Source: a virus
Length of the DNA stretch: 37,470 bases
Strand: one strand, 5' to 3'
IMG/VR virus record: IMGVR_UViG_3300042691_025837
Span: 1-37,470 of that record
The notes under the pieces are model-generated. The model saw nothing but the letters and a program-made list of their open reading frames with translations. It had not been told where the DNA came from and searched no databases. The translations under genes and the position numbers were made by a program. Shown piece after piece: positions 25,401-30,988 of the stretch; positions within the stretch are counted from its first letter, which is position 1, and every line of letters begins with the position of its first letter.

Positions 25401-26861
25401 ATCCTCCATCGGCATGCCGTCCGGCTGCTGGCCGTTCGGGTCGCCAGGCATCGCCGGATTGCCGCCCATGGGCTGCCCCGGCATCGGCTGGCCGGGGATC
25501 GGCTGGCCGTCCGGGCCCATGCCGCCGCCAGCCTGTTGAGCCTCGACGAATTTGCGGCCGTAACGATCTTCGAGCTCCTCGCGGTCGAGCTGCAGGCCGA
25601 GCGGCTGCACGATTCTTTGCAGCGATTCGTCAACCCGCACCGATTCCGTCAGTTCTCGGTCGTCGACGCCGCCGGCGGATGCCACTGGATATTCGTCGAT
25701 GCCGCTGAAATTGAGGTCGACAAGCCAGGGAATGATGCCGTTTTCGTGATCGTTGAGCAAATGGCACAGAGCGGACACCAAGTGCCACGCAGCAAGGTCT
25801 GCGGTGTCCTTGTGAACGTCGGAGCTGCCCCGTTGATTGGGGCTGGTCATCGTTTGCAGAATCGCCCACAGGATCGACGTCGTCACTTCTTCGCGGAGGT
25901 CGCGAACCGCTTCGCTGAAGATTTGATGCGACTGGCCGGCGATGTCAAAGGCTTGAAGCTGCGTGTCTTTGGGGACGCTGAGCCAGTTTTGATACCGGAT
26001 CTTGGCCAGCGCCGTTTCCAACTTGCTTTGCGCCTTGGGATCGGCCCATTCGCCGACGATGATGGGCATCGATCGCTTATCAATCGCCAGCGCTCGCAGC
26101 TTCCAGACCGTGTCCAGAAGCCAGTAGGCGCGATATGCGGCCCGAAAATCGGACATGCCGACCGGGTTTTCGTACAGGCCCAGGTGCGTGTAGATGACGA
26201 AATCTTTCGGATTGAAGACTTCGCCGCCGTTGTAACGCAGGCCACGAATGCCGGTGATGTTCTTGAAGGCGTCGATTTCCAGGACGAGATCCTGATTGAC
26301 GTCCTTTGCCTTGAGGCGAGCAAGGCGCCGCTTGCCCTTCCACGGGCCCGACTCCTCGACCGGCCCCACGATCTTTTCGCAGACGGAAACGCCGTCTATG
26401 AGCCCGCCGCTGAAGATATCCCAGACCATGCCCGGGATGCCTTCATGCAGGCCGTGCTTGAGATTCCAGTCGATGAACTCGGCGGCCTTCTGATGCCGCT
26501 GTGACTTGCGTTTCGATTTCGGCGGCCGGACGGACAGTTCCGACGATGCGACCGCCATGACCTTCCGCATGAAGGCGGATTTAACGTATGGCTCGGCGAG
26601 CATGCGGCGGTAGGCGTCTCGCATCTCGGCGGTTTCGCCTGCCGTCTGGAGTGTGTCAAAGTAGGGCAGGAACGCAGGGATTGGGACCGCCGAGCGAATC
26701 TTTTCGCTCGTGGATGTTGAATAGTCGCCGTCGTCGTACGATCGGCGTCGTGTTGAAGACGTGAAGCTCGTTGACCTGGATGATTCCGCGAAGAATTCCG
26801 CGTCAAAATCGCCGAGCGCAGAGACGGAGATGCCGACGGGGAATTGCTCAAACGGAGGCAT
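19425..26861 (-). CDS. Giant portal polyprotein: DUF935 portal fused to polyvalent domains and LPD1 zincin
   Basis: One open frame of 2478 codons starts at ATG 26861; upstream in-frame sequence crosses motif D and is not taken. Residues about 50-440 match DUF935/Mu gp29 portals (PVGMSDFRAAYRAYWLLD, SMPIIVGEW), ending in a Pro-Gly-Met linker. Next come a tryptophan linker module (about 560-595), an ADP-ribosyltransferase-like DUF3626-type domain (about 720-840; RPIYAAVNWGG, YTEVQVWGGEF), a second linker module (914-950) and a SAP-like helix pair (about 985-1020). A polyvalent helical domain follows (about 1105-1205), then an acidic linker and a ParB-like domain with DGRHRF at 1387. A third linker is at 1469, a hydrophobic helical region at about 1590-1670, and a fourth linker at 1791. 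The C-terminus is an LPD1 domain with HEWGH at 2340. Candidate cleavage peptides lie at 898, 914, 1469, 1677 and 1791. Confidence 0.85.
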   Translation of the reverse strand: MPPFEQFPVGISVSALGDFDAEFFAESSRSTSFTSSTRRRSYDDGDYSTSTSEKIRSAVPIPAFLPYFDTLQTAGETAEMRDAYRRMLAEPYVKSAFMRKVMAVASSELSVRPPKSKRKSQRHQKAAEFIDWNLKHGLHEGIPGMVWDIFSGGLIDGVSVCEKIVGPVEESGPWKGKRRLARLKAKDVNQDLVLEIDAFKNITGIRGLRYNGGEVFNPKDFVIYTHLGLYENPVGMSDFRAAYRAYWLLDTVWKLRALAIDKRSMPIIVGEWADPKAQSKLETALAKIRYQNWLSVPKDTQLQAFDIAGQSHQIFSEAVRDLREEVTTSILWAILQTMTSPNQRGSSDVHKDTADLAAWHLVSALCHLLNDHENGIIPWLVDLNFSGIDEYPVASAGGVDDRELTESVRVDESLQRIVQPLGLQLDREELEDRYGRKFVEAQQAGGGMGPDGQPIPGQPMPGQPMGGNPAMPGDPNGQQPDGMPMEDYDLGQAGGMPPAPGGDPEGFIYDQSNDGEDQEEKAKLIAEIMKGWLGGGKDEEGADEGEWQETEGEGEGEEPEAFNAQDWVHTKGPRSSRLWVNSKTGQKVYADTNPGGDGRQPAQPDQPKQAASDDAKGGKQSSAAKKLSAKTSSVLKTHQSEAKARGEAAVAKIGGDTAAHAKRLQKALDDAEVTVNFSPSASAAGIFGSGSLKTSFGGTKKNDAGYLGMRRKVESSVLGATDVPDEERPIYAAVNWGGRSRNGAAPVYGNACLVLKKDAIKDRATLTARDTWGLRDASTTGTMADPLAALAANRRALRAAGIEHDAGHDAYTEVQVWGGEFPLTKEAVEEIRIPASETIGPHADVMRQFSERTGVPLTVFHDDTGEALDFETARTLATNQANAAAKNKGLLSKVRKFIGFSEDDGEEQDWAVLVFAEEDWSRQPGPRSKRRWVHVKTGQVKYADENPGKGKGRKNSPEDKASRLSSAKDLVGRMLSGDMQARDDVAKALNELTIPQLKELKATNNITATGRKAEMVAAIVQAVKERSVEAAKLKDAPGRPSASDDLVRSIAGGKTVSGAELVKAARKAGVDLSDAEKQAVSGMQQVSDKFTVGAGDAKLAKAVYNRVAKAGSKPQETKGESLASIIKKRGGISRAKLGDDWNIGEDFAQAGLLGLFSKSGGAGLDDIAQSLAEEGHIKVPEGRNADDYLMELLQNKATSLHADMGKQLEAEQAKYYEELENAKQHADESEVEAAVRAGEEAGRAEGEAWEAGEALGGMADEEGAGGEVGDFEFGAASSRVEPDEEPDAVIGKANVGGQEISFIPNASAMSSGGYRTLMVDVGKVEEAWKKADEKIGYYLPKERKDGPYYGQSEKLGGRKAFKEFLKTGKPVQASRGTLDRNGLSLEDGRHRFAVMRDMGATQVAMSVPVDQFKEIQQKYGADDEPVWGLLEADDPTDADFEMEIDRKAESQKEKNRQHHKVIRTIQKWSTFSEPDWAEIFNEGPREGERNSSGLVFHNHRWRRDEPHGQAKAAVEARQRREQYAASKKTVVKAIMKHAKAVGGLAAEVHGEFKKLVANQVNRLPKPIAEPLKKLHAAYGATFTAAHAAVKQVAKARGLSDEQVANIAWYTSAADYVVAYGVGFAASTIGLGFVAKKLGGFLPLGSLAYLSVSAAKNPVATLKAIHGLVSSAMGGSAATFAEADNEAFRHEFVEWLLSVPDADMAAGCFMVAMDRTKGDWRQAMSIARRAIWADSSKALADYYADLWNGIESHGGTVSEEQIDAADAELLNTPWRLSNDNDKWAVIRVDDADTFAEEDWRKEPGPRSQRRWVHVKSGLVRYSDENPGRTKDDRNKARRERGTVDTAKLREQLKPHAATELAEPQKKRAKRILAALKAHHGELTHHRIEELIGDLQKGHDAADNETNRAWFAQQLKMAEGMLDALGDAPEIAKPEPVGAVPETMTFDDAPSSPAAKAAEEAEAKDESPREVAAAITQAETSEYEFARDSAVPNFGEDLKGAARHTANEWRGLAQAEADGTAAAMMTRDTLLKIEPHELMATITNTTAVPHLVAHLAINAFPKEPGEYPKNYHLYTWNRGPQAGQKLPPPTAPDKLRQQYLDAYKNVRDFASSQAITTKDHKEAIQNIRKHVGGIIAKHRENDPYNPVANGLVDLHERLEVPIWGRPRKNDILGRMEDFMGRVIAKYGKNVSVEMLDKIKSHVEDVIEGGSFNKTFGASGSGPKRFNPSDAYVNHAERKGGRVIDAATVEAGRAFLLDNLKLRGVQWGNYVTDDERQHHLTKTAEAFADLADATGFPDDAISLGGKLGLAIGARGKAGARAHYESDSQVINLTRAKGVGSLAHEWGHGLDNYLSDFKSFSSERVQDGPVGETMKAVRKAMVDSGFKSRLVSEVRQRIRDGVLPKNALEYWASSTEMFARTFERHIQDKLHSQGRENTYLTGLHKTGHPLWPTKQESEKMAPHFEALFAAIRQKHFQKEPNR

Positions 26862-26932
26862 GACGCTGTACGCTCCCGGCCCTGAGTTTGCGGGTGTTGG
26901 CCGAGAGTGTACGTCAGGCGTTGATACGGATG

Positions 26933-26943
26933 CAAAAAAGGGG
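26933..26943 (-). promoter_or_regulatory. Late promoter-like motif D (CCCCTTTTTTG)
   Basis: Minus-strand copy 72 bases before the portal start, exactly the distance of motif A from the fibre start. The flank TTCCCC is shared with motifs A and C. Confidence 0.45.
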
Positions 26944-27094
26944 AAGGCGGCTGGGCGATTGTGGAGCGTCTGTGGGATCTTTGTTGGATTTTCGTGGGGA
27001 GCGCGTTCGCAGTCCAATCACGAAGGAATCAACCGCTTGCCCCGCACCTTGTCCGGCTCGACAACTTCATACGCCTGCCACAGCCGGGCCAGTC

Positions 27095-27142
27095 TTGTTA
27101 GATGTTGTTAGTCGTGTTGTTAGGCCTAACAAGATCTAACAA
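27095..27142. repeat. TTGTTAG heptamer array with central palindrome
   Basis: Five heptamers lie in 48 bases: TTGTTAG at 27095, 27105 and 27117, and inverted CTAACAA at 27126 and 27136. The third and fourth form the perfect 16-base palindrome TTGTTAGGCCTAACAA. Outer copies are 10 bases away on either side. This is a strong candidate operator for a dimeric or tetrameric regulator. Confidence 0.7.
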
Positions 27143-27145
27143 CCG

Positions 27146-27255
27146 ATGGAGACTCCCCGCCGTGGCGACGTGAACAGGGCCGCCTTTATGGGCTGGCCCC
27201 ATCGCAAGGCCGATTGCCACCGTCCCAACCTGGCCCACGCGCCCATCCGGTCGCA
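27146..27255. repeat. 110-bp perfect direct repeat, copy 1
   Basis: Identical base for base to 27635-27744. On the minus strand it encodes the C-terminal part of the exported beta protein (RPDGRVGQVGTVAIGLAM onward) without that gene's start or stop. This copy is therefore a gene fragment. Confidence 0.9.
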
Positions 27256-27307
27256 GCTCATCAGCCAAGATAGCGCCGCAATTCTGCTTCAATCCCCTGG
27301 CTAGTAA

Positions 27308-27357
27308 CCCGCGAAAGTCCCGCTAAAAAGCGGGCATTTAGCGGGATGAATAGCGGG
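27308..27357. repeat. Phased CCCGC/GCGGG array
   Basis: CCCGC at 27308 and 27319 is followed by GCGGG at 27330, 27341 and 27353. Spacings are 11, 11, 11 and 12 bases. The second and third copies form the hairpin CCCGCT-AAAA-AGCGGG. It ends about 50 bases before the plus-strand start, a likely operator or leader. Confidence 0.6.
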
Positions 27358-27374
27358 TACCACCTCATGCATAA

Positions 27375-27400
27375 TTCCTCCGTCTCACTTGACGGAGGAA
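27375..27400 (+). promoter_or_regulatory. Hairpin covering the ribosome-binding site of the 66-residue gene
   Basis: TTCCTCCGTC (27375-27384) and GACGGAGGAA (27391-27400) form a perfect 10-bp stem with a 6-nt loop. The 3' arm is the Shine-Dalgarno sequence GGAGGA, seven bases before the TTG start. The folded state would hide the site. No T-tract follows on either strand, so it is not a terminator. Confidence 0.65.
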
Positions 27401-27406
27401 CCGCCC

Positions 27407-27607
27407 TTGTCACGGAAACAGTACGACCCGCTTGCAGCGATACCGTCGCCCGGCGCAATCCGCGAACGCTTGGCGGAGACGCTAACGCTCGCCGAACGGT
27501 TGCGCATCTTGCTCGACTTGGCGGAGCGATTGAAGCTGCCCGCCACAACCGCCGACCAGCTCGCCGTCCCTGACACCGCGAAGGCGGAGGGGGGCAATCA
27601 TGGCTAA
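27407..27607 (+). CDS. Plus-strand 66-residue helical protein
   Basis: TTG at 27407 has GGAGGA seven bases upstream and is preferred over TTG 27389. The protein opens with SRKQYDPLAAIPSP and continues as an amphipathic helix (RERLAETLTLAERLRILLDLAERLKLP) that could form a coiled coil, ending in a short disordered tail. I associate this wording with small planctomycete proteins next to mobile elements, which is memory and not a search result. It runs convergently to the exported-protein gene with no gap. Its leader is highly structured, so translation is probably regulated. Confidence 0.6.
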   Translation: MSRKQYDPLAAIPSPGAIRERLAETLTLAERLRILLDLAERLKLPATTADQLAVPDTAKAEGGNHG

Positions 27608-27919
27608 TCAACCGTCACTACCGTCACTGCCACCATGGAGACTCCCCGCCGTGGCGACGTGAACAGGGCCGCCTTTATGGGCTGGCCCCATCGCAAGGCC
27701 GATTGCCACCGTCCCAACCTGGCCCACGCGCCCATCCGGTCGCATGAACACAAACGTCCCGGCTGCGATCGGTTCGCCTGCGATCAACGTCGCCGACGAG
27801 GCGACGAACGAGCGGCCGCGCCAACGGTTCACCGCCGCTCGCACCGGGCGCGGTACGGTTGCCACCGCAACGGTGCCGACGAATCCAGCAACGCTCTTGA
27901 AGAACGATCGACGATTCAT
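27608..27919 (-). CDS. Exported beta protein with twin-arginine signal
   Basis: The 103-residue protein starts NRRSFFK followed by a hydrophobic stretch and an Ala-rich end (about residues 1-29), which fits a twin-arginine signal peptide. The remainder (GEPIAAGTFVFMRPDGRVG, GLAMGPAHKGGPVHVATAG) is one small beta domain with the pattern of DUF2190-type decoration proteins. A folded-export signal on a phage-style beta domain is unexpected. GGAGG lies about 10 bases before the ATG. Its 3' part is duplicated 489 bases away. Confidence 0.65.
   Translation of the reverse strand: MNRRSFFKSVAGFVGTVAVATVPRPVRAAVNRWRGRSFVASSATLIAGEPIAAGTFVFMRPDGRVGQVGTVAIGLAMGPAHKGGPVHVATAGSLHGGSDGSDG
27635..27744. 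repeat. 110-bp perfect direct repeat, copy 2
   Basis: Second copy, inside the intact exported-protein gene. The 379 bases between copies carry the plus-strand gene and its control elements. The lack of any mismatch implies a recent duplication or ongoing recombination. Confidence 0.9.
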
Positions 27920-27938
27920 ATTGGTTCTGCCTCCACAC

Positions 27939-28553
27939 TCAGCGAGCCATCACGCCTGTAGCCAGGCACTTGGCTTGTGCCTTCCGGATGCGTTCTATTG
28001 CCTTCCTTGCTTTGGCCTCTTCTTTTATGGCTTTCTTGATAATGCGGGCATTTATTTTTTTAGCTTCGTCAATGAGATCCTCACCGTTTGGCCCAATCCA
28101 CTCGACCATGTAGCCATCGCGGCGGGCATTGAACTCAAGAGCGATTGCCGACAAATGCGACGGTGACCACGGATGCCGTAACTCGCCAGCGAGATCGCGG
28201 ATAGCTCGCATGGGTTCATGGATTTTCTTCGCCCGAAATTGAAGATGCTTGCTGACCCCGTAATACAAGGCGGCACGGTCGATTCTTGGGCCCTCCTGCC
28301 AAACCCTTGCGTATTGCTCGTCGCACCAATCTTTCGTTTCTTCCGGAGGGCAGAAGAAGGCGTTCCATGCCGCTCGGCCTTCGTCTGCCGTCTCTGACAT
28401 GACGAGCGATTTGAATCGCTTCATGTACTCGTCAAGGATCTTGCTTACCGGATCAAGGCTGTAGGTACGGTAAAATTGCCGCCAGTATTGCTGCGTTTCG
28501 TTGTGTGCAATGGATTCTTCAAGCGTCATGTCTTTCAAAAAATTCCGCCCCAT
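27939..28553 (-). CDS. Helical, basic hypothetical protein downstream of large terminase
   Basis: I choose ATG 28553 (204 residues); a TTG at 28571 overlapping the terminase stop is possible. The product is soluble, with an acidic first half (ESIAHNETQQYWRQFYRTY) and a Lys/Arg/Ala-rich C-terminal coiled-coil region (about residues 165-200). No family is recognised. Located right after the large terminase and before the portal unit, it might serve packaging, but nothing in the sequence shows that. Confidence 0.6.
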   Translation of the reverse strand: MGRNFLKDMTLEESIAHNETQQYWRQFYRTYSLDPVSKILDEYMKRFKSLVMSETADEGRAAWNAFFCPPEETKDWCDEQYARVWQEGPRIDRAALYYGVSKHLQFRAKKIHEPMRAIRDLAGELRHPWSPSHLSAIALEFNARRDGYMVEWIGPNGEDLIDEAKKINARIIKKAIKEEAKARKAIERIRKAQAKCLATGVMAR

Positions 28554-28567
28554 ATCCACCCCCGTTG

Positions 28568-30046
28568 TCAAAACCTCATCCCCAGATAATCCACCCCGCC
28601 GCCCTCATCCTGCCGTTCACGCCTGCTCGCATCAAACACCGTCTGCGGCATCCGGTTGAGGATGTTATCAGACGGGTCCGAGCCGGAGATTTCCCACGCC
28701 CCGGCGCCGCCGTCCGCATGCTTCACAGCGTAGCGCACGCCATCGACGCCATGGTCATTGATTTTCACCGGCTCCTCGCCCTGGTTGCGGCTCTTTTCCT
28801 TGTCCCAGACGTATCCGTCCCATTCCTCGTCAGTACAGCACGGCTTTTTCGAGTCGCTCAGTGCCGGGTCCCGATAGACGAGCGAGTCCCGCAGGAAGAA
28901 GATTCGCGGCTTGCCGTCGCCGGCGACCTGGAGCCGTGCGGAGACTGCTTGGATGCCCTCCCGCACGTCCTTGATTGCTGCCGTCGTGCTGCGTCCCAGG
29001 TGCCGCTCGAGCGTTGCCCGCCCCTCGGCGTCGTGGTCGCAGATGATCGCATCAACGTCGTCGATCGTCTCCCGCCAGTTGCCATCGTCGCCCCGGCCGT
29101 CGGTCGCCATCGCCTCGAGGATGTCCGCCGCATGATCCTCAACGAGCTGTTTCGTTCGGTAAATCTCGCGGTAACGGTAGAGTCGCCCGTCGCCGTCCAG
29201 CGCCCACCACTGGGCCACAAACGGATTTGTGTACCCAAAATCGACGGTCATGAATCGCGGCCAAGATCGCGGAATCGTTCGCCGGTCGATGAGATGGATG
29301 GCCGCGTCGTAGTTGGCGTAGACGACGCCTTCGGCCTGCACCCATCGACCATGCCGGAGCCGGTCCTTGCGCGGTCCGGTGAGCGCGTCGAGCAGCGACA
29401 GGTATCGCTCGCCTCGTGGCGTGAGCTTGCCCGTTGTTTGATCGAAGAGAACCGGGTTGTCCTCGTGCCGGCATTCGATGAGCGTTGTCCGGCCGGCATC
29501 GCAGCGGCGTTTGAGCCAGTGTTGTGGGGAATCGGGGTTTGTGTCCGCGATGAGCTGCTGATACGTCATTTTGCCGTTTCGAAGTCGAGTCGTGAGCGAC
29601 TCCCAGTCGTTTTCGGTAAGCTCAATGGCTTCTTGGACATAGATCATGTCGTATTCGGTCGACATGATCTTCGTCGGCTTGTCCATGCCGCCGACGACGA
29701 TCGCTGATCCGTTGGGATACTGGTATGCTTGCCGCATCTTCCGTTGACCGCCCGAATCCAAGATCAGATGACCGGCCTCAACGACGTGCGATTCGAAAGT
29801 GACAAGGGCCGTTTCGGTGAGAGACTCGCGGGTTTTGCGGATGATGAGGGCCCGCATTCCGGGATAGTTCTGCGCGGCAAGGTGCAGCTTTTCGAGGGCC
29901 GCGCGGCTCTTGCCTGTGCCTGCGGGTCCCGAGAGAAGAATTTCCGGATCACGGCACCGCATCAGCTTGAGGGCGGCGCCGTAGGGGCGATAGGGGCGGC
30001 ACTCGCTGCGATTGAGGTCAGCGGCGGTTGCGGTAGATGACGGCAT
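28568..30046 (-). CDS. terL: Terminase large subunit
   Basis: The 492-residue DNA-packaging ATPase/nuclease has Walker A GPAGTGKS at residues 40-47 and a hydrophobic strand ending in YVQEA (about 136-140) as Walker B; the usual Asp-Glu reads Gln-Glu here. The coupling region IADTNPDSPQHWLKRR follows. The nuclease domain begins with VDFGYTNPFV (Asp269) and includes IICDHDAEGR and a later acidic DHGVDGVRYAV strand. ATG 30046 overlaps the preceding stop (TGATG) and has GAGG upstream, so it is preferred over the GTG one codon earlier. The wording is closest to PBSX-type terminases. Confidence 0.92.
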   Translation of the reverse strand: MPSSTATAADLNRSECRPYRPYGAALKLMRCRDPEILLSGPAGTGKSRAALEKLHLAAQNYPGMRALIIRKTRESLTETALVTFESHVVEAGHLILDSGGQRKMRQAYQYPNGSAIVVGGMDKPTKIMSTEYDMIYVQEAIELTENDWESLTTRLRNGKMTYQQLIADTNPDSPQHWLKRRCDAGRTTLIECRHEDNPVLFDQTTGKLTPRGERYLSLLDALTGPRKDRLRHGRWVQAEGVVYANYDAAIHLIDRRTIPRSWPRFMTVDFGYTNPFVAQWWALDGDGRLYRYREIYRTKQLVEDHAADILEAMATDGRGDDGNWRETIDDVDAIICDHDAEGRATLERHLGRSTTAAIKDVREGIQAVSARLQVAGDGKPRIFFLRDSLVYRDPALSDSKKPCCTDEEWDGYVWDKEKSRNQGEEPVKINDHGVDGVRYAVKHADGGAGAWEISGSDPSDNILNRMPQTVFDASRRERQDEGGGVDYLGMRF

Positions 30047-30264
30047 CACCGATCCTCGTCCATGGCCTTTTCTGCCGCCTCGACGAAGCTGCTGTCGTAC
30101 TCTCGTTTGTGCGTGAACATCAGGCTTACATCACGTCGTCCCGGGTCGTCATGGTCGAGCAGCTCGAAGCACGCCGCGCAGAACTCGCCGACACTCGCCC
30201 CCAGGATCGTCGCCCGATTGATCCACGCAAACCGGCCGCATTCCTTGCAGTGGCCTTCTCGCAC
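30046..30264 (-). CDS. Small zinc-ribbon protein
   Basis: The 72-residue protein begins at GTG 30264, two bases after the preceding stop and with GAGGG upstream. It has two cysteine pairs, CKEC and CAAC (about residues 6-9 and 29-32), separated by 19 residues, followed by an acidic C-terminal tail. This fits a single zinc ribbon. Such genes often lie between the terminase genes of phages without known role. Confidence 0.6.
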   Translation of the reverse strand: MREGHCKECGRFAWINRATILGASVGEFCAACFELLDHDDPGRRDVSLMFTHKREYDSSFVEAAEKAMDEDR

Positions 30265-30266
30265 GA

Positions 30267-30563
30267 TCAGCCCTCATTGCCTTCAAATCGACTCCCCGCA
30301 AAAGACCGATACGACGGTCCCCGCGTCTTCCACTCGCTCCGAATCATCGCCAGCCCGGCCGGTCTGCCGTCTTCGCCGTCAAGGATCGAAACGTGAACCG
30401 TGTCCGGTCGCCTGGTTGGCGCTCCTTGCAAGCCGTGGTCAGTCGAGAACCGCTTGCGTCCGATCATGTGAGCCTCGACGCAGCCTTCAGGCCCGTCGAT
30501 GTCGTAGACCTCGGTAACACTCGTTCGCCTGGCGTTGGTCGATGTGATGCGATGTGTGAGCAT
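30267..30563 (-). CDS. Small hypothetical protein
   Basis: A strong AAGGAG site seven bases before ATG 30563 supports this 98-residue gene. The protein is mixed alpha/beta (EVYDIDGPEGCVEAHMIGRKRF, DTVHVSILDGEDG) with no cysteine pair or membrane helix and no family I can name. Its 5' end lies inside the 3' end of the small membrane gene upstream, an overlap of 77 bases in a different frame. Confidence 0.6.
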   Translation of the reverse strand: MLTHRITSTNARRTSVTEVYDIDGPEGCVEAHMIGRKRFSTDHGLQGAPTRRPDTVHVSILDGEDGRPAGLAMIRSEWKTRGPSYRSFAGSRFEGNEG

Positions 30564-30777
30564 CAGACAACTCCTTTTTGCCTGTGACAGCATCCATGAC
30601 GATTCCGAGAGACAGCACAGCCGCCTGAACGATTGCCAACGCGACGCAGGCGACGAAGGCGAGAAGGATGAGGATCGCCCCAGCAGCGGCAAAAGCCGCA
30701 ACGATTACGACGCTAGCACAGAAAGCAACGCCTCGCTGATAACACTCGTTCGCCGGGCGGTCTAGCCAACAACGCAA
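30487..30777 (-). CDS. Small two-helix membrane protein
   Basis: The open frame contains a long hydrophobic region (about residues 19-60) that can span the membrane twice, then a basic tail (VTGKKELSDAH). No ATG exists before the membrane region, so TTG 30777, inside the end of the preceding gene, is the best start and gives 96 residues. The 77-base overlap with the next gene is long. A holin is one option because of size and helices, but the packaging-region location argues against it. Start and function are uncertain. Confidence 0.4.
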   Translation of the reverse strand: MRCWLDRPANECYQRGVAFCASVVIVAAFAAAGAILILLAFVACVALAIVQAAVLSLGIVMDAVTGKKELSDAHTSHHIDQRQANECYRGLRHRRA

Positions 30778-30983
30778 TCGTGAATTCCGCTGACAATTTG
30801 CTGGCCATTTGGCGTGTCGATCATCTCCCATCTCTGGTCTTCCCAAGCAATCATGCGCCCGCAGCGGGCGCATTGGCTACGTGATCCACGAGGACTAGCA
30901 TGGCCCCCATCGTTTAGCAGCCTCTCGCATTGTTCGCGTCGTCTTGCAGAGAAATCGTCGCCCGTGCGGTCACCGTTCGTCAT
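30762..30983 (-). CDS. Small hypothetical protein with one CxxC pair
   Basis: The GGAGG site is placed for ATG 30983 (73 residues), though an in-frame GTG at 30992 overlaps the terminase small-subunit stop. The sequence has a basic N-terminal half and CARC followed by WEDQRWEMIDTPNGQQI. It may bind zinc with another ligand such as His-Asp-Cys at the end (IHDC). Function unknown. Confidence 0.5.
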   Translation of the reverse strand: MTNGDRTGDDFSARRREQCERLLNDGGHASPRGSRSQCARCGRMIAWEDQRWEMIDTPNGQQIVSGIHDCVVG

Positions 30984-30988
30984 AAGTC

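Larger units (their letters stand above)
26862..27406. other. Long divergent control region without a functional gene
   Basis: About 545 bases between the portal gene and the plus-strand 66-residue gene hold motif D, the TTGTTAG array, one copy of the 110-bp repeat (a 3' gene fragment), the GCGGG array and the hairpin before the plus-strand start. The minus-strand open frame at 27098-27292 is only the fragment of the exported-protein gene plus random sequence. Confidence 0.6.

Noticed and set aside
26862-27017. Longer start of the portal polyprotein.
   Set aside because: The extra 52 residues run through motif D and lack coding character; ATG 26861 gives a normal portal N-terminus.
27098-27292. 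64-residue minus-strand frame.
   Set aside because: It is the duplicated 3' part of the exported-protein gene joined to random flanks.
27319-27334. CCCGCT-AAAA-AGCGGG hairpin as an intrinsic terminator.
   Set aside because: No T-tract follows on either strand and it is part of an evenly spaced pentamer array.
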